64,000 nt of DNA from Natranaerobius thermophilus JW/NM-WN-LF (GCF_000020005.1 NC_010718.1:1697695-1761694), one strand, 5' to 3'; counted from the stretch's first letter, positions 50,609 to 60,291 are shown. The notes: generated from the letters alone by a model not told the origin. Numbers and translations: made by a program.

Positions 50609-51802
50609 TTAAGCTTTTACTCTCCCATAGTGACCTCCACCACCAGGAGTGAGGGATATATTACCATTACGGATTTGGAAGATTTTTTTTATTATTCTAG
50701 CAGAGACTACTTGACCCAATTCAGATTCAGTGCTGTCATGGATAATTTTTATCTCAGGACCCAACTGTCTAATTAATTTTTTATAAGTTTTATTCCCAAT
50801 GCCCGGTACATCTTCTAGCGGGACCTGATAAGTATAGTTTCCCTGCTTCTTATGGGGGTGCTTATTAGAATCCATATCTTTTCGTCCAGACAATTGAGCA
50901 ATTCGATCTAACACACCAGTAACTATCCTTGATGAACTACAAAATTGACACTTTGTCACTGGGGGGACTTCAAAGCCATTATTAGTTTCGCACTCTAAAC
51001 AAAAACTACGATAATATTTCCCTAATTGAGGATGAAGCCCAAAATTTTCAATATTGTTACTGGACCCAGAAAGCTGTTTAATTAAACTTTTAAAGGACAG
51101 TTCTTCTAATCGTATTAAATTATATTCTCTGGCTATCTTGTTGAGAGAGTGTGCATCTGAATTTGTAATATATTTTATACCTTTTAGTGAAGGTATTTGA
51201 TCTGCCAAGTATTTATCTGCGCTTAGACCTAATTCGACAGCAGTTATGTTTATATTTGCCAGGTCAGAATTGCTTGTATTTAATTCATTTAAATTATTTA
51301 TGCTTGATCCAAGTAAACTTTTAAATGGAGTAAAGGCGTGGGCTGGCATAAAAATCCCGTCTAAACTTTGAACTATTTTTACAAAGCTTTCTAAATCGGA
51401 TTTAAGGCACTGGGAACTCAATTGGACATTACTGAGATTCTTTGATGCCCAGTTAGAAAAGTTTTTAAGTGCTGTAAGATCAGGAAAATAAGCTAAGAAA
51501 TGAGATCTACCTGCACCTACTGGAATCTCTACTTCACAGCCAAGAATTAATAACATACCATTACGATATAATAACCCTCCATCATCGAGTTCCCATAGCT
51601 CTCCCTTTGATATTAATTTCTCTAATTCAGAAATAACAGGAGGCGAGGCACAATCCACTATTCCAACGATATCTAATCCTTTGACATTATATGAATAATC
51701 TAAAATATTATATACAGTCATTTTATTGGATGCAGTTATTTTAACTGGTAAGCCTTTAGCTTGTCCTACATGTATATGTAGATCCGTAAAGTACTTCGTC
51801 AT
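50609..51802 (-). CDS. EndoQ-family PHP-domain nuclease (YqxK-like)
   Basis: An endonuclease Q-type protein that in archaea and Thermococcales cuts DNA at deaminated bases. The PHP domain begins with TDLHIHVG (about 6-13, metal-binding His), has GCEVEIP and PAHAFTP and ends in TNSDAHS. A zinc-binding CLEC...CQFC pair of cysteine motifs (about 275-300) follows. The C-terminal part resembles a helix-hairpin-helix segment (VPGIGNKTYKKL). Length is 397. GGTG precedes the ATG. It lies between nudF and spoIIM, as YqxK does in B. subtilis. Both it and NudF deal with damaged or unusual nucleotides. Confidence 0.85.
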   Translation of the reverse strand: MTKYFTDLHIHVGQAKGLPVKITASNKMTVYNILDYSYNVKGLDIVGIVDCASPPVISELEKLISKGELWELDDGGLLYRNGMLLILGCEVEIPVGAGRSHFLAYFPDLTALKNFSNWASKNLSNVQLSSQCLKSDLESFVKIVQSLDGIFMPAHAFTPFKSLLGSSINNLNELNTSNSDLANINITAVELGLSADKYLADQIPSLKGIKYITNSDAHSLNKIAREYNLIRLEELSFKSLIKQLSGSSNNIENFGLHPQLGKYYRSFCLECETNNGFEVPPVTKCQFCSSSRIVTGVLDRIAQLSGRKDMDSNKHPHKKQGNYTYQVPLEDVPGIGNKTYKKLIRQLGPEIKIIHDSTESELGQVVSARIIKKIFQIRNGNISLTPGGGGHYGRVKA

Positions 51803-51823
51803 CTATAAATCACCGTCCATAAT

Positions 51824-52351
51824 TTATTGGTAAAATTTGAGATAAAATAAAACTGAAATTATTGTCTTGGCATCTTTAATATCGCCAGATGAAATTTTAT
51901 CTATTAAATTATTTAAATTTATTTTTTCAGTATATAACACTTCATCTTCATCCTGAAGAGCCGGGTCTTCATAAAGCCCAGTTGCCACATATAGATATAC
52001 TTCTTCATCCAAATACCCTGGACTGGGACTGAAAGTCGTTAAATATTGCAAATTTCTTGCAGACATTTTCAATTCTTCTCGCAACTCTCTGGCAGCACAA
52101 TCTTCAGGTGCTTCACCATTCTCTAAAACACCAGCGGGAATTTCCCAAGTTTGCCTTTCCAAAGCTTTCCGGAATTGCTTAATTAAATATACATCATTAC
52201 CGCCTGTTAAAGGTAAAATAGCAGCTGCTCCTGAATGACGAACTATTTCCCTAACACCTTGTTTCCCATCTCCTAAATCCACATTATGTTTTTCTAAAGA
52301 AACTATTTTACCATTATAGATAGAGTTTTTTTGGATAGTACGTTCTTGCAA
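51824..52351 (-). CDS. nudF: ADP-ribose pyrophosphatase, Nudix family
   Basis: Hydrolyses ADP-ribose to AMP and ribose 5-phosphate. The Nudix box runs from Gly in PAGVLENGEAPED to RELREELKM (about residues 73-95). The catalytic REL-EE residues are present, but the usual Gly near the end of the box is Lys. Length (175) is normal. The start is TTG after GGAG; the site overlaps the end of the DUF3866 gene. The neighbours DUF3866 and EndoQ keep this order in Firmicutes. The substitution might change activity but does not touch metal ligands. Confidence 0.9.
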   Translation of the reverse strand: MQERTIQKNSIYNGKIVSLEKHNVDLGDGKQGVREIVRHSGAAAILPLTGGNDVYLIKQFRKALERQTWEIPAGVLENGEAPEDCAARELREELKMSARNLQYLTTFSPSPGYLDEEVYLYVATGLYEDPALQDEDEVLYTEKINLNNLIDKISSGDIKDAKTIISVLFYLKFYQ

Positions 52352-52357
52352 AGGTAA

Positions 52358-53476
52358 TCACTCCATAACAATTTTTTTTGCAGTTACCCAGATTGTTTCA
52401 AAAAATTTAGGCTCATCATTAATTTTACGACCCATGGTTTCCATTTGCAATCCGGAATTTTTAAATATACCATGACACTCTTTTCCATTAATCCATGAAA
52501 TTGTATGCCGAGCTGCTATTTCTTGATCTTTGGTTAACTGATCTAAGAGAAGACCTTCATATTTAGTTCCCATTGTCGGAAAAGTTAAATTTATATTATA
52601 GGCGTGACTTAATATAGTTAAGGTATGATGAGATAAACCCTGATGTCTGACCCGATTATCTTGAAAGTTAACTCGCGGAATTAAATATTTTCGTCCAGAT
52701 AATTTATCAATAGCATATAATGAAAATAGCTGTTCAATACCACTAAATCCGTATTTTGTGCCTGTACCTACTATGCCTGGCCCCATCAATATCACAACTA
52801 TATCGACTTTTAAAATTGAATAGGCTGTAATTAGAGCTGAAAACAAATTAACTGTTTCTATTTCACCGCCAAAGGCATTTCCCGTTGTAATAGTATGGTC
52901 TAGTAAGCCTTCTGCTTTTAATTTGGTAACAGCCTTGGAAAATTGCATGGGGAGCGCTCCAGCATCAGTCATTATATATGCTATTTTCCACTGAGGTCTT
53001 AATTTTTTTATTGCTACGGTAAAAGGCATTAACATGCTATGAAGTTCGCCTACTGCTACTGGTGTGCCGTTTAAATCATTAAAATTGCGTTCTTTAATTT
53101 TATATTCCTGGGTTTCTTCAATGGTTTGTACCCCAAATTGTAAAGGAGTGTAACGAAGTTTCATAATATGGCCTTTATCAAAATGGTTGATTGAAGGAAA
53201 AGATAGATTAGAAATCACATAATCTAACCCACCAGTTCCAAGGGCAAGTTCTTGAGCAGTCCTGTTTATTAAGACAATGTCTCCTATCCTGGCAGGTGTA
53301 CAAAAAGATTTATATAATTTGGCTCTAGTTAAAAAATAATGGTAGTGATTGTTCAAATTATTGTTAGTTTGATTAACATTGCTATAATAGTTTACAGATA
53401 TTTGTAGGTCTTGACTATCAGGGTTTTCATTTAATATTTTCAAAACTTTACCTTGATATACCGACAAATTAACCAA
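52358..53476 (-). CDS. DUF3866 family protein
   Basis: A conserved Firmicute protein next to nudF. It contains GDIVLINRTAQELALGTGG near 65-85, YIMTDAGALP near 165 and GPGIVGTGTKYGFSGIEQ near 235. No catalytic motif is recognised. Length is about 372 with a TTG at 53476, eight bases after GGAG; a GTG three codons earlier overlaps that site. It is the first gene of DUF3866-nudF-EndoQ, after a terminator. The function is unknown. The HYHYFLTRAKLYKSFC part may be a regulatory segment. Confidence 0.8.
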   Translation of the reverse strand: MVNLSVYQGKVLKILNENPDSQDLQISVNYYSNVNQTNNNLNNHYHYFLTRAKLYKSFCTPARIGDIVLINRTAQELALGTGGLDYVISNLSFPSINHFDKGHIMKLRYTPLQFGVQTIEETQEYKIKERNFNDLNGTPVAVGELHSMLMPFTVAIKKLRPQWKIAYIMTDAGALPMQFSKAVTKLKAEGLLDHTITTGNAFGGEIETVNLFSALITAYSILKVDIVVILMGPGIVGTGTKYGFSGIEQLFSLYAIDKLSGRKYLIPRVNFQDNRVRHQGLSHHTLTILSHAYNINLTFPTMGTKYEGLLLDQLTKDQEIAARHTISWINGKECHGIFKNSGLQMETMGRKINDEPKFFETIWVTAKKIVME

Positions 53477-53500
53477 AATTTTCACTCCATTATGATATAT

Positions 53501-53532
53501 AAAGTAGAGCCTGTTGCTACAGGCTCTACTTT
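53501..53532 (-). terminator. Terminator after the oxidoreductase operon
   Basis: AAAGTAGAGCCTG and CAGGCTCTACTTT form a 13-base stem with a six-base loop, 30 bases past the stop of the gamma subunit gene. Confidence 0.92.
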
Positions 53533-53563
53533 ATATTATGAGACAAATATAAATTTATTTGTT

Positions 53564-54103
53564 TTATTTAACCATTTCTGCGCCTTTTCTCAATGCCTTT
53601 TCATTTACAGGTATTAAATTGTGGCGCTTTTCCGGTAGAACTTTTTTTAGTGATTCTAATACAGAATCAATTGATACTGCATGTGTTTTTTCAATAAAAG
53701 CACCTAACATAACCATGTTAGCTATCCTGGATTCTCCTAATTCATTAGCGATTTCATTGGCAGGTATAGGATATATATCCACATCATCAATACTTTCTAC
53801 TTCTTCTTCAATTAAGGAACTGTTATATAGGAGTACTCCTCCAGCCTTGATACTATCTTTGAATTTTACAAGAGATGGATAATTCATTGCAATTAATGTG
53901 TCAGGATTGGAAACTATAGGTGAACCCACCTGTTCTTCATCTGTAATCACAACAGTGCAGTTAGCAGTTCCACCTCTCATTTCTGGTCCATAGGAAGGCA
54001 TCCAAGCTACACCTTTTGACTCAAGCATCCCTGCGTAGGTGAGCAGCTGCCCCATACTCATAACACCTTGTCCGCCGAAACCAGCCATAATGACTTCTTG
54101 CAT
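53564..54103 (-). CDS. 2-oxoacid:ferredoxin oxidoreductase, gamma subunit
   Basis: The gamma (POR_N-C/KorC-type) subunit, with GFGGQGVMSMGQLL near 8-22 and SYGPEMRGGTANCTV near 40-55. It completes a four-subunit enzyme that oxidatively decarboxylates 2-oxoacids with CoA and reduces ferredoxin. The gene cluster has ptb, bcd and buk upstream, so the natural substrates are probably 2-oxoisovalerate and other branched-chain oxoacids (VOR type). Length is 179. It is the last gene of the operon and lies two bases after the beta subunit gene. Confidence 0.9.
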   Translation of the reverse strand: MQEVIMAGFGGQGVMSMGQLLTYAGMLESKGVAWMPSYGPEMRGGTANCTVVITDEEQVGSPIVSNPDTLIAMNYPSLVKFKDSIKAGGVLLYNSSLIEEEVESIDDVDIYPIPANEIANELGESRIANMVMLGAFIEKTHAVSIDSVLESLKKVLPEKRHNLIPVNEKALRKGAEMVK

Positions 54104-54104
54104 C

Positions 54105-54854
54105 TTACTCCACCTCCTTGGGGGTTTTTACATCCCCGAGAGGATAGTTGGGTACCATATTATCATTTATCCATTGAATAGATTCTTTTGGACTCATACC
54201 CCAATTGGTTGGGCAGTTTGATAGAATTTCGATCATGCTGAAACCTTGTTTGTTCATTTGGATTTCAAAAGCTTTCTTAATTGCTTTTTTGGTCTTCTGT
54301 ACACCACCCACATTATGAACAGTTTGACGTGTAATATAACTAGCTCCATCCAAAGTAGCCAGCATTTCGGACGTTTGAATGGGGAATCCTGCAATGTTTA
54401 GGTCTCGCCCAGCTTGTGAAGTGGTAGTTTTTTGCCCCTCCAAGGTGGTAGGAGCCATTTGTCCTCCAGTCATTCCGTAAATTGCATTATTGACAAATAT
54501 TACACTGATATTTTCACCACGGGCCGCAGCATGTACAATTTCTGCAGTACCAATAGAAGCCAAGTCACCGTCACCTTGATAAGTGAACACTAAGCTTTCA
54601 GGATGTACTCTTTTAATGCCGGTGGCCACTGCAGGAGCTCGCCCATGGGCAGCTTGCTGCATATCACAATTAAAGTAATTATAAGCTAAAACTGCACATC
54701 CAACAGGAGCAACACCTACAGCGCTTTCTCTTTCTCCTAATTCATCCATGGATTCCGCAACCAATCTGTGAATTATTCCATGAGTACAACCAGGGCAATA
54801 GTGCATTTGATTATCAGTTAAGGCTTCAGGTTTTTTAAATACTTGTTTAGCCAT
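54105..54854 (-). CDS. 2-oxoacid:ferredoxin oxidoreductase, beta (TPP-binding) subunit
   Basis: Thiamine-diphosphate-binding subunit. [15 protein letters not shown] near 20-35 and the GDGDLASIG segment near 95 with the [11 protein letters not shown] stretch provide TPP and magnesium binding. Length (249) is standard for KorB/VorB type proteins. GGAGGTGACC precedes the ATG. It overlaps vorA by one base and is followed by the gamma gene. Substrate type is inferred from neighbours, as for the gamma subunit. Confidence 0.93.
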   Translation of the reverse strand: MAKQVFKKPEALTDNQMHYCPGCTHGIIHRLVAESMDELGERESAVGVAPVGCAVLAYNYFNCDMQQAAHGRAPAVATGIKRVHPESLVFTYQGDGDLASIGTAEIVHAAARGENISVIFVNNAIYGMTGGQMAPTTLEGQKTTTSQAGRDLNIAGFPIQTSEMLATLDGASYITRQTVHNVGGVQKTKKAIKKAFEIQMNKQGFSMIEILSNCPTNWGMSPKESIQWINDNMVPNYPLGDVKTPKEVE

Positions 54855-55918
54855 TACTGGTCACCTCCTAGCAGCCGCTCTATTTCTTTTGCTATTTCTG
54901 AAGGTGTAGGCACTACACCGCCAGTTCGGCCATAAAATTTGACAGGAGCGGCTCCGTTTACGGCCAGTTTAACGTCTTCTACCATTTGACCTAAATTCAT
55001 TTCAACTGTAATATATTCTTTTGCATTACCAGCAACTTTTTCAAAGGCTTCGAAGGGGAATGGCCAGATACTGATTGGTCTAATTAGTCCAATATTGTAT
55101 CCTTTTTCGCGAAGTTGATTAATAGCATTTTTGCAGGCCCTTGATGTAGTACCGTACGCTACTACAAAGTATTCCGCATCTTCATGTAAGATTTCGTATC
55201 TAGTTTCATTTGCTTGAATTTGATCGTATTTTTCCTTTAATTTTAGATTGTGGTCTTCTAATTTTTCGGCTTGTAAAGCTAGAGAATTTATAATATTAGA
55301 TGAAGTTCTATCTCCCATACCTGTTGTGGCCCATTCTTTTTCTGGCAATTGTTCAACAGGGTCTTTACTTAATTCGACTGGTTCCATCATCTGCCCTAAA
55401 ATTCCATCACCAAAAATCATGGCAGGGTTTCTATATTTATCTGCCACTTCGAAGGCATCCATAGTTAAATCGACAAGTTCCTGTACTGAAGCTGGTGCGT
55501 AAGTGATCACAAAGTAATCCCCATGTCCTCCCGCTTTAGTGGATTGAAAATAATCTGATTGAGCAGGCTGAATACTTCCTAGACCGGGTCCTCCTCTAAC
55601 GATGTTTGCAATCACACAAGGAACTTCTGCACCCGCGATATAAGAAATACCTTCTTGTTTTAAGCTGATACCGGGACTAGAAGAACTTGTCATTACCCGG
55701 GCACCAGCCCCTGCAGCACCATAAACCATATTAATGGCACTTACTTCACTTTCAGCTTGAATAAAAGTTCCATCAACTTCTAGTAACCGCCGAGACATAT
55801 ATTCGGGCAACTCGTTTTGTGGGGTGATAGGATATCCAAAGAAAAATCTACACCCGGCCCTAATAGCGGCTTCTCCAATAGCTTCGTTTCCTTTCATTAA
55901 TGTCTTTTCCATATTCAT
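54854..55918 (-). CDS. 2-oxoacid:ferredoxin oxidoreductase, alpha subunit
   Basis: Alpha subunit with the pyrimidine-binding domain: [27 protein letters not shown] (in pieces, about 9-35), [28 protein letters not shown] region near 57-85, and a C-terminal transketolase-like domain. Length is 354. GGAGGAGGG precedes the ATG at 55918. It lies 21 bases after the ferredoxin subunit gene. All four parts (delta, alpha, beta, gamma) are adjacent and in the order typical of clostridial VOR/KOR enzymes. Confidence 0.93.
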   Translation of the reverse strand: MNMEKTLMKGNEAIGEAAIRAGCRFFFGYPITPQNELPEYMSRRLLEVDGTFIQAESEVSAINMVYGAAGAGARVMTSSSSPGISLKQEGISYIAGAEVPCVIANIVRGGPGLGSIQPAQSDYFQSTKAGGHGDYFVITYAPASVQELVDLTMDAFEVADKYRNPAMIFGDGILGQMMEPVELSKDPVEQLPEKEWATTGMGDRTSSNIINSLALQAEKLEDHNLKLKEKYDQIQANETRYEILHEDAEYFVVAYGTTSRACKNAINQLREKGYNIGLIRPISIWPFPFEAFEKVAGNAKEYITVEMNLGQMVEDVKLAVNGAAPVKFYGRTGGVVPTPSEIAKEIERLLGGDQ

Positions 55919-55939
55919 TAAACCCTCCTCCCTTACAAC

Positions 55940-56170
55940 TTATTCTTTCTCTGTTTCATCAAAGACTTCAATTACTAAGTCCGGGCACATACGAGCACAC
56001 ATTGCACATGCAATGCATTTGTCCATATCATCCACTGTAGCAGGATGATAACCTTTACTATTAATTTTATCAGACAATTTTACTATTTTTTGTGGACAAG
56101 CTTCCACACAAAGCTCACAACCTTTGCATCTCTCTTCCTTAAAAGTTACCCTACCTTTTTTCTTGGCCAC
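55940..56170 (-). CDS. Two 4Fe-4S ferredoxin-type delta subunit
   Basis: A 76-residue ferredoxin domain protein with two C-x2-C-x2-C-x3-C-P clusters, CKGCELCVEACPQ and CIACAMCARMCPD. It is the delta subunit carrying electrons out of the oxidoreductase. The GTG start at 56170 is chosen: AAAGGAGGG stands six bases upstream; a longer frame starts inside that site. It is the first of the four subunit genes, 53 bases after the P-loop gene. A Lys-rich start (KKKGR) is unusual in this acidic set. Confidence 0.92.
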   Translation of the reverse strand: MAKKKGRVTFKEERCKGCELCVEACPQKIVKLSDKINSKGYHPATVDDMDKCIACAMCARMCPDLVIEVFDETEKE

Positions 56171-56223
56171 TTGGTACCCTCCTTTCAAGTTTATAAATCA
56201 TTTACTATAATTTAGGGCTAAAA

Positions 56224-56931
56224 TTATTCCCACGGTGTTGTTAAATAATTTTTTATCGGCATTAAATTCTCTATTTGATTGTTCTCTATTTCATTGTTTT
56301 TTTCCTTAAACTTAGTAATTAGCTGTTCTGGTACAGTAGTATAAATTAGTGGTACCCCAAAATACTGGGAAACTTGTTGGCTAAATTTGTATCCTTTAAT
56401 TATATCTTCTTCTGTGGTGTCATTTTTCATGTGAGTGTTATTAATAATACCAGTAATTTTCAGCCTAGAACTTTTTTGAATATTTTTCGCTAAGTCTATG
56501 GTTTTATCGTAATTAGAAGTTTGGATTCTATTAGCATTTAGTACAAGCCACATTTCATAGTTTTCTTCTGAAATGAAATTTTTAAAACTACCCATGGGGA
56601 TAGATCCGTCAGGGTCACCACCTAAGTCCACAATAATTTTCCCCTCAGGTTGAGAGAGAGCCCCTCTCACCTGAGGAGTGATCACAGGAAAGTCAGCTTG
56701 TTGTAACTCTTTTCTAGGGATAATTGGATTTATCCCTTGCTCTTCTAGAACAGTCTGGACTTCCCTAGATCTAAAATATGGATTAATTATATCTAAGTCA
56801 ATAAGACTCACCTGTTCTCCTTGAGATTGCAACCACATACTATAATTAATAGCATTTTCTGTTTTACCGCTTCCGAAATGTCCGGCAAATACAATAATGT
56901 CTGTTTCAGGAATTTTGGGATATTTTGTCAT
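56224..56931 (-). CDS. P-loop ATPase-like protein of the oxidoreductase cluster
   Basis: A cytoplasmic protein with a P-loop GHFGSGKTENA (about 17-27) and a MinD/ParA or SIMIBI-type arrangement: LIDLDIINPYFRSREV (about 45-60), IIVDLGGDPDGS near 102 and a final IYTTVPEQL. No helix-turn-helix or membrane segment is seen. I choose the ATG at 56931, which has GGTGAT upstream; the longer frame starts without a site. Length is 235. The gene lies between buk and the ferredoxin subunit gene. A role in enzyme assembly or cluster insertion is possible, but no function is known to me. Confidence 0.65.
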   Translation of the reverse strand: MTKYPKIPETDIIVFAGHFGSGKTENAINYSMWLQSQGEQVSLIDLDIINPYFRSREVQTVLEEQGINPIIPRKELQQADFPVITPQVRGALSQPEGKIIVDLGGDPDGSIPMGSFKNFISEENYEMWLVLNANRIQTSNYDKTIDLAKNIQKSSRLKITGIINNTHMKNDTTEEDIIKGYKFSQQVSQYFGVPLIYTTVPEQLITKFKEKNNEIENNQIENLMPIKNYLTTPWE

Positions 56932-56953
56932 AAGATCACCAATACTTTCATAA

Positions 56954-58030
56954 TTAAGAGTAATCTTTCGGAGTTTCTTCATTTCTTAAGACTCTTAAGC
57001 CACCTTCGGCCAAGGATTGCATCTCATCTTCTCCAGGAAAGACTAGAATTTCACCCAAGAATTTAATATATTCCTTCATTCTAGAAACTAGATATTCATC
57101 ATGAGCTAATCCACCAGTTAATACAATAGCATCTAATTCACCTTTTAATACAACAGCACAGGAACCTATCTCTTTAGCTATTTGATAGATCATGGCTTCA
57201 TATACTTTTTCAGCTTTCTCATCGCCTGATTGTATCATCTCTTGAACTTTTTTACCATCATTGGTATCTAAATAAGATACTAGTCCACCGTTACCAACCA
57301 ACTGTCGTTTTAATTCTTTCCAGGTTAAATTGTGCTCATCTATATATCGTACTAAATCACCATTAGGGAGTCCACCACTTCGTTCTGGTGAAAAGGGTCC
57401 TTCTCCATCGAGGGCATTATTAACATCGATGACATCACCGCAATTATGCGCCCCCACGGAGATACCTCCACCTAAATGAACTACTACTAAATTAGCTTCT
57501 TCATATTTTTTACCTAGTTGAGCTGCTGCTTTTCTGGCAACTGCTTTGTGATTTAATGCATGGAAAATGCTTTTTCTTTCAATTGGCTCAAACCCTGATA
57601 TACGTGCAATATCCTGTAATTCATCAACTACCACTGGATCAACAATATAGGCTGGAATATCAAGTTGATTAGATATTTCTTTAGCTATAATACCTCCCAA
57701 ATTGGAAGCGTGCTCTCCTTGATAACCCTGTCTTAGATGTTCGACCATCAAATCATTCACTTTGAATGTACCACCAGAGATAGGCTTTAACAGCCCACCT
57801 CTGGCGACAACTGCATCTAGTTTATTAAAGTTCATGCCCTGTTCATCTAGAAAGTTCAGAATACTATCTTTTCTAAAGTCATATTGGTCTATAATGTCTT
57901 GAAACTTATTTAATTCCTCTGGTGAATGTTCGAGTTTCTTTTCAATTAATGGGCTTTCACCTTCATAGACAGCTATTTTTGTGGAGGTGGATCCAGGATT
58001 TATTACTAACAAGCGATGTTCTTGTTTCAT
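56954..58030 (-). CDS. buk: Butyrate kinase (branched-chain fatty acid kinase)
   Basis: Converts acyl phosphates to fatty acids with ATP formation. INPGSTSTKIAVY (about 8-20), the VVHLGGGISVGAH phosphate-binding segment near 200 and VLTGGLAHDE near 318 match the acetokinase family, butyrate kinase branch. Length is 358 after choosing the ATG at 58030, seven bases after GGAGGG. With ptb and the branched-chain oxidoreductase in the operon, the likely products are isobutyrate, isovalerate and 2-methylbutyrate. It is followed by the P-loop gene 22 bases later. Confidence 0.94.
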   Translation of the reverse strand: MKQEHRLLVINPGSTSTKIAVYEGESPLIEKKLEHSPEELNKFQDIIDQYDFRKDSILNFLDEQGMNFNKLDAVVARGGLLKPISGGTFKVNDLMVEHLRQGYQGEHASNLGGIIAKEISNQLDIPAYIVDPVVVDELQDIARISGFEPIERKSIFHALNHKAVARKAAAQLGKKYEEANLVVVHLGGGISVGAHNCGDVIDVNNALDGEGPFSPERSGGLPNGDLVRYIDEHNLTWKELKRQLVGNGGLVSYLDTNDGKKVQEMIQSGDEKAEKVYEAMIYQIAKEIGSCAVVLKGELDAIVLTGGLAHDEYLVSRMKEYIKFLGEILVFPGEDEMQSLAEGGLRVLRNEETPKDYS

Positions 58031-58057
58031 ATTGCAACCCTCCAAATGATTAGTAAT

Positions 58058-59122
58058 TTATTTATTAATATAACTAGTTTTTACATGCTTAATCGCTTCG
58101 ATTCGTTCTTCTGCCATTCTGTTGGCAGCTTCATGAGATGTGATATCATCTCTATTTGCTATATTAAAGATTTTCTTAATATTGTCATATATAGTAGAGA
58201 TTTTTCTATATGCTCTTTCCTCATCATATCCAGTTAATTCGAAGGAGACATTAATAACTCCACCGGCATTAATTACATAATCAGGAGCATAAACTATCCC
58301 TCGTTTTTTCAATTCTTCAGCATGGCGTTTCTCATCTTCTAGCTGATTATTAGCAGCTCCAGCCACCGCTTTTACTTTTAATTTTGGAATAGTTTCATCG
58401 TTTAAGATAGCACCTAATGCACAAGGGGCAAAAATATCAGCTTCTTGTTCATAGATTTCATCAGTTTCCACAGCAGTGGCACCAAAGTCTGAAACTAACT
58501 TGTCTACAGCCTCTTTATCTATATCAGTGACAATTAATTTTGCTCCATCTTTATGAAGTAGCTCACTTAAGTAATATCCTACACTACCTGCACCCTGTAT
58601 AGCAATAGTTTTTCCATTTAGATCTGCACTTCCCCAAATTTCATCAGCAACAGCTTTTATACCTGAATAAACTCCATAAGCAGTAGCAGGTGAAGGGTTG
58701 CCACTCTTACCTGGTAGTCCAACAGCAAAATCAGTTTCAGTATTAACAATTTCCAAGTCTGTTTCTCTAACACCCACATCTTCAGCAGTTATATATCGTC
58801 CGTTTAATGATTGAACAAATCTACCAAAAGCTCTCCACATTTCTTCCGATTTGTCTTTTTTAGGATCACCAATAATAACACCTTTTCCTCCACCAAGGTT
58901 CAATCCAGCTGCAGCTGATTTGTAAGTCATACCTCTTGCTAGTCTTAGCACGTCTTCAATAGCTTCTTCTTCATTGTCATAGGTCCACATTCTAGTGCCG
59001 CCAAGGGCTGGTCCAAGTGTGGTATCATGGATAGCAATAATTCCTTTAAGACCAGTCTTTTCGTCCTGACAAAATACCAGTTGTTCATAATCTGAAGCTT
59101 TCATTGTCTCTAAAATCTTCAT
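58058..59122 (-). CDS. bcd: Leucine/valine dehydrogenase
   Basis: NAD-dependent dehydrogenase that deaminates leucine, isoleucine and valine to oxoacids. The substrate domain has [15 protein letters not shown] and [16 protein letters not shown], with the catalytic Lys, followed by the Rossmann motif GAGSVGYYL near 180. Length (354) fits bcd, Leu/Val dehydrogenases rather than Glu dehydrogenases. AAGGAGG precedes the ATG. It sits between ptb and buk, exactly as in the B. subtilis bkd operon. Confidence 0.95.
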   Translation of the reverse strand: MKILETMKASDYEQLVFCQDEKTGLKGIIAIHDTTLGPALGGTRMWTYDNEEEAIEDVLRLARGMTYKSAAAGLNLGGGKGVIIGDPKKDKSEEMWRAFGRFVQSLNGRYITAEDVGVRETDLEIVNTETDFAVGLPGKSGNPSPATAYGVYSGIKAVADEIWGSADLNGKTIAIQGAGSVGYYLSELLHKDGAKLIVTDIDKEAVDKLVSDFGATAVETDEIYEQEADIFAPCALGAILNDETIPKLKVKAVAGAANNQLEDEKRHAEELKKRGIVYAPDYVINAGGVINVSFELTGYDEERAYRKISTIYDNIKKIFNIANRDDITSHEAANRMAEERIEAIKHVKTSYINK

Positions 59123-59169
59123 AAAAACTACCTCCTTGATTAATAATTTTAGTAAAAATTTACTTCCTA

Positions 59170-60078
59170 TTACTTTCTATTAGCCATCATCATACACGCG
59201 GCAGCAATAGAATAAACTTTGGCTTCATGTGGGTCGGCTCTAGAAGTGAGAATTACTGGTGTTTTTGCTCCCGCGATTATCCCAGCAATTTGACCTTTTG
59301 CCAAATGAGTCAAGGACTTATAAAGAATGTTACCAGCTTCAATATCAGGAACAAGTAAAATATCGGCATCTCCGGCAACAGGACTATCAATCTTTTTCTG
59401 AGCTGCAGCTTCTTTAGAAATCGCATTATCAAGGGCCAAAGGACCATCAACATGGGCATTTTTGATTTGCCCTCTATCAGCCATTTTAGAAAGCAAAGCT
59501 GCTTCTTTAGTAGCTTCCATATCAGGGTTCACAACTTCAACTGCTGCTAAAGGAGCTACTTTAGGTTTTTCAATATTCATATCATTGGCAATGTCTACTG
59601 AATTTTGAACAATATTGACCTTTTGATCTAAATCAGGGGCAATGTTCATGGCAGCATCAGTTAAAAACAATAATTTATCATATTCCGGTACATCTAAAAT
59701 AGCGATATGACTTAGGATATTACCAGTCCGCAACCCATTTTCTTTATCGAGAACTGCTTTTAATAAATCTCTTGTTTGTACATGACCTTTCATAACAGTA
59801 TCAGCTTCACCTTGATTGACTAATTTAACCGCCATTTGAGAAGCTTTAGCAGGTTCAGACTCATTGATTATTTTGTAACTACTCACATCAAAGTTTAGCT
59901 CGTCTGCTATTTCTTTGATTTTTTTCTCATCACCAACTAGGATTGGTTCACAAATTTCATTTTCAGCTGCTTCTTTCAAAGCTATGAGAACTTCTTTATC
60001 TTCGGCAGCTGCTACACTAACTTTTTGAGTTGTATACTCTTTAGCTTTATTAAAAACTTCATCCAGATTTTTAACCAA
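59170..60078 (-). CDS. ptb: Phosphate butyryltransferase
   Basis: Exchanges CoA of (iso)butyryl- or isovaleryl-CoA for phosphate. The family start [24 protein letters not shown] near 48, the [19 protein letters not shown] segment near 95-115 and the [16 protein letters not shown] motif near 245 identify Ptb/Pta. Length (302) is correct. The start is TTG, with AGGAGG eight bases upstream. It is the first gene after the sigma-54 promoter and is thus the first of ptb-bcd-buk-oxidoreductase. Confidence 0.95.
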   Translation of the reverse strand: MVKNLDEVFNKAKEYTTQKVSVAAAEDKEVLIALKEAAENEICEPILVGDEKKIKEIADELNFDVSSYKIINESEPAKASQMAVKLVNQGEADTVMKGHVQTRDLLKAVLDKENGLRTGNILSHIAILDVPEYDKLLFLTDAAMNIAPDLDQKVNIVQNSVDIANDMNIEKPKVAPLAAVEVVNPDMEATKEAALLSKMADRGQIKNAHVDGPLALDNAISKEAAAQKKIDSPVAGDADILLVPDIEAGNILYKSLTHLAKGQIAGIIAGAKTPVILTSRADPHEAKVYSIAAACMMMANRK

Positions 60079-60150
60079 TTCTTATTCCTCCTTTCAAATT
60101 ACTGCTTTTTGTTTTCACAAAAATAATACAATTTCTATTATTTATATTAA

Positions 60151-60166
60151 TGCAAATATCATGCCA
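60151..60166 (-). promoter_or_regulatory. Sigma-54 (-24/-12) promoter of the ptb operon
   Basis: On the minus strand TGGCAT, five bases and TTGCA give the -24 and -12 boxes of sigma-54 promoters with correct spacing. It is 72 bases before the ptb start and after bkdR, which codes for a matching sigma-54 activator. The known B. subtilis bkd operon has the same organisation. Confidence 0.88.
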
Positions 60167-60216
60167 AAAAAATAACTGCCAAATCACCCTATAAAAAGGA
60201 GTTTGGCAATTAGGTT

Positions 60217-60236
60217 AACTGCAATTTGTTGCAGTT
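60217..60236. promoter_or_regulatory. Palindromic candidate activator site
   Basis: AACTGCAA and TTGCAGTT form an eight-base inverted repeat around TTTG, about 50 bases upstream of the -24 box. This is the distance and form of an upstream activating sequence for a Fis-type sigma-54 activator, probably BkdR, whose gene ends 56 bases away. It might instead be a hairpin in the bkdR 3' end. Confidence 0.5.
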
Positions 60237-60291
60237 TTTTTGCAAAATATTACATGCAATACCTTTCAGTTATTTTTCATATTTCTAGATT

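Noticed and set aside
60178..60207. TGCCAAA and TTTGGCA inverted repeat as a terminator of bkdR
   Set aside because: The paired arms are only seven bases and the interior pairs poorly. The following T-rich part is shared with the sigma-54 promoter, so I did not call it.
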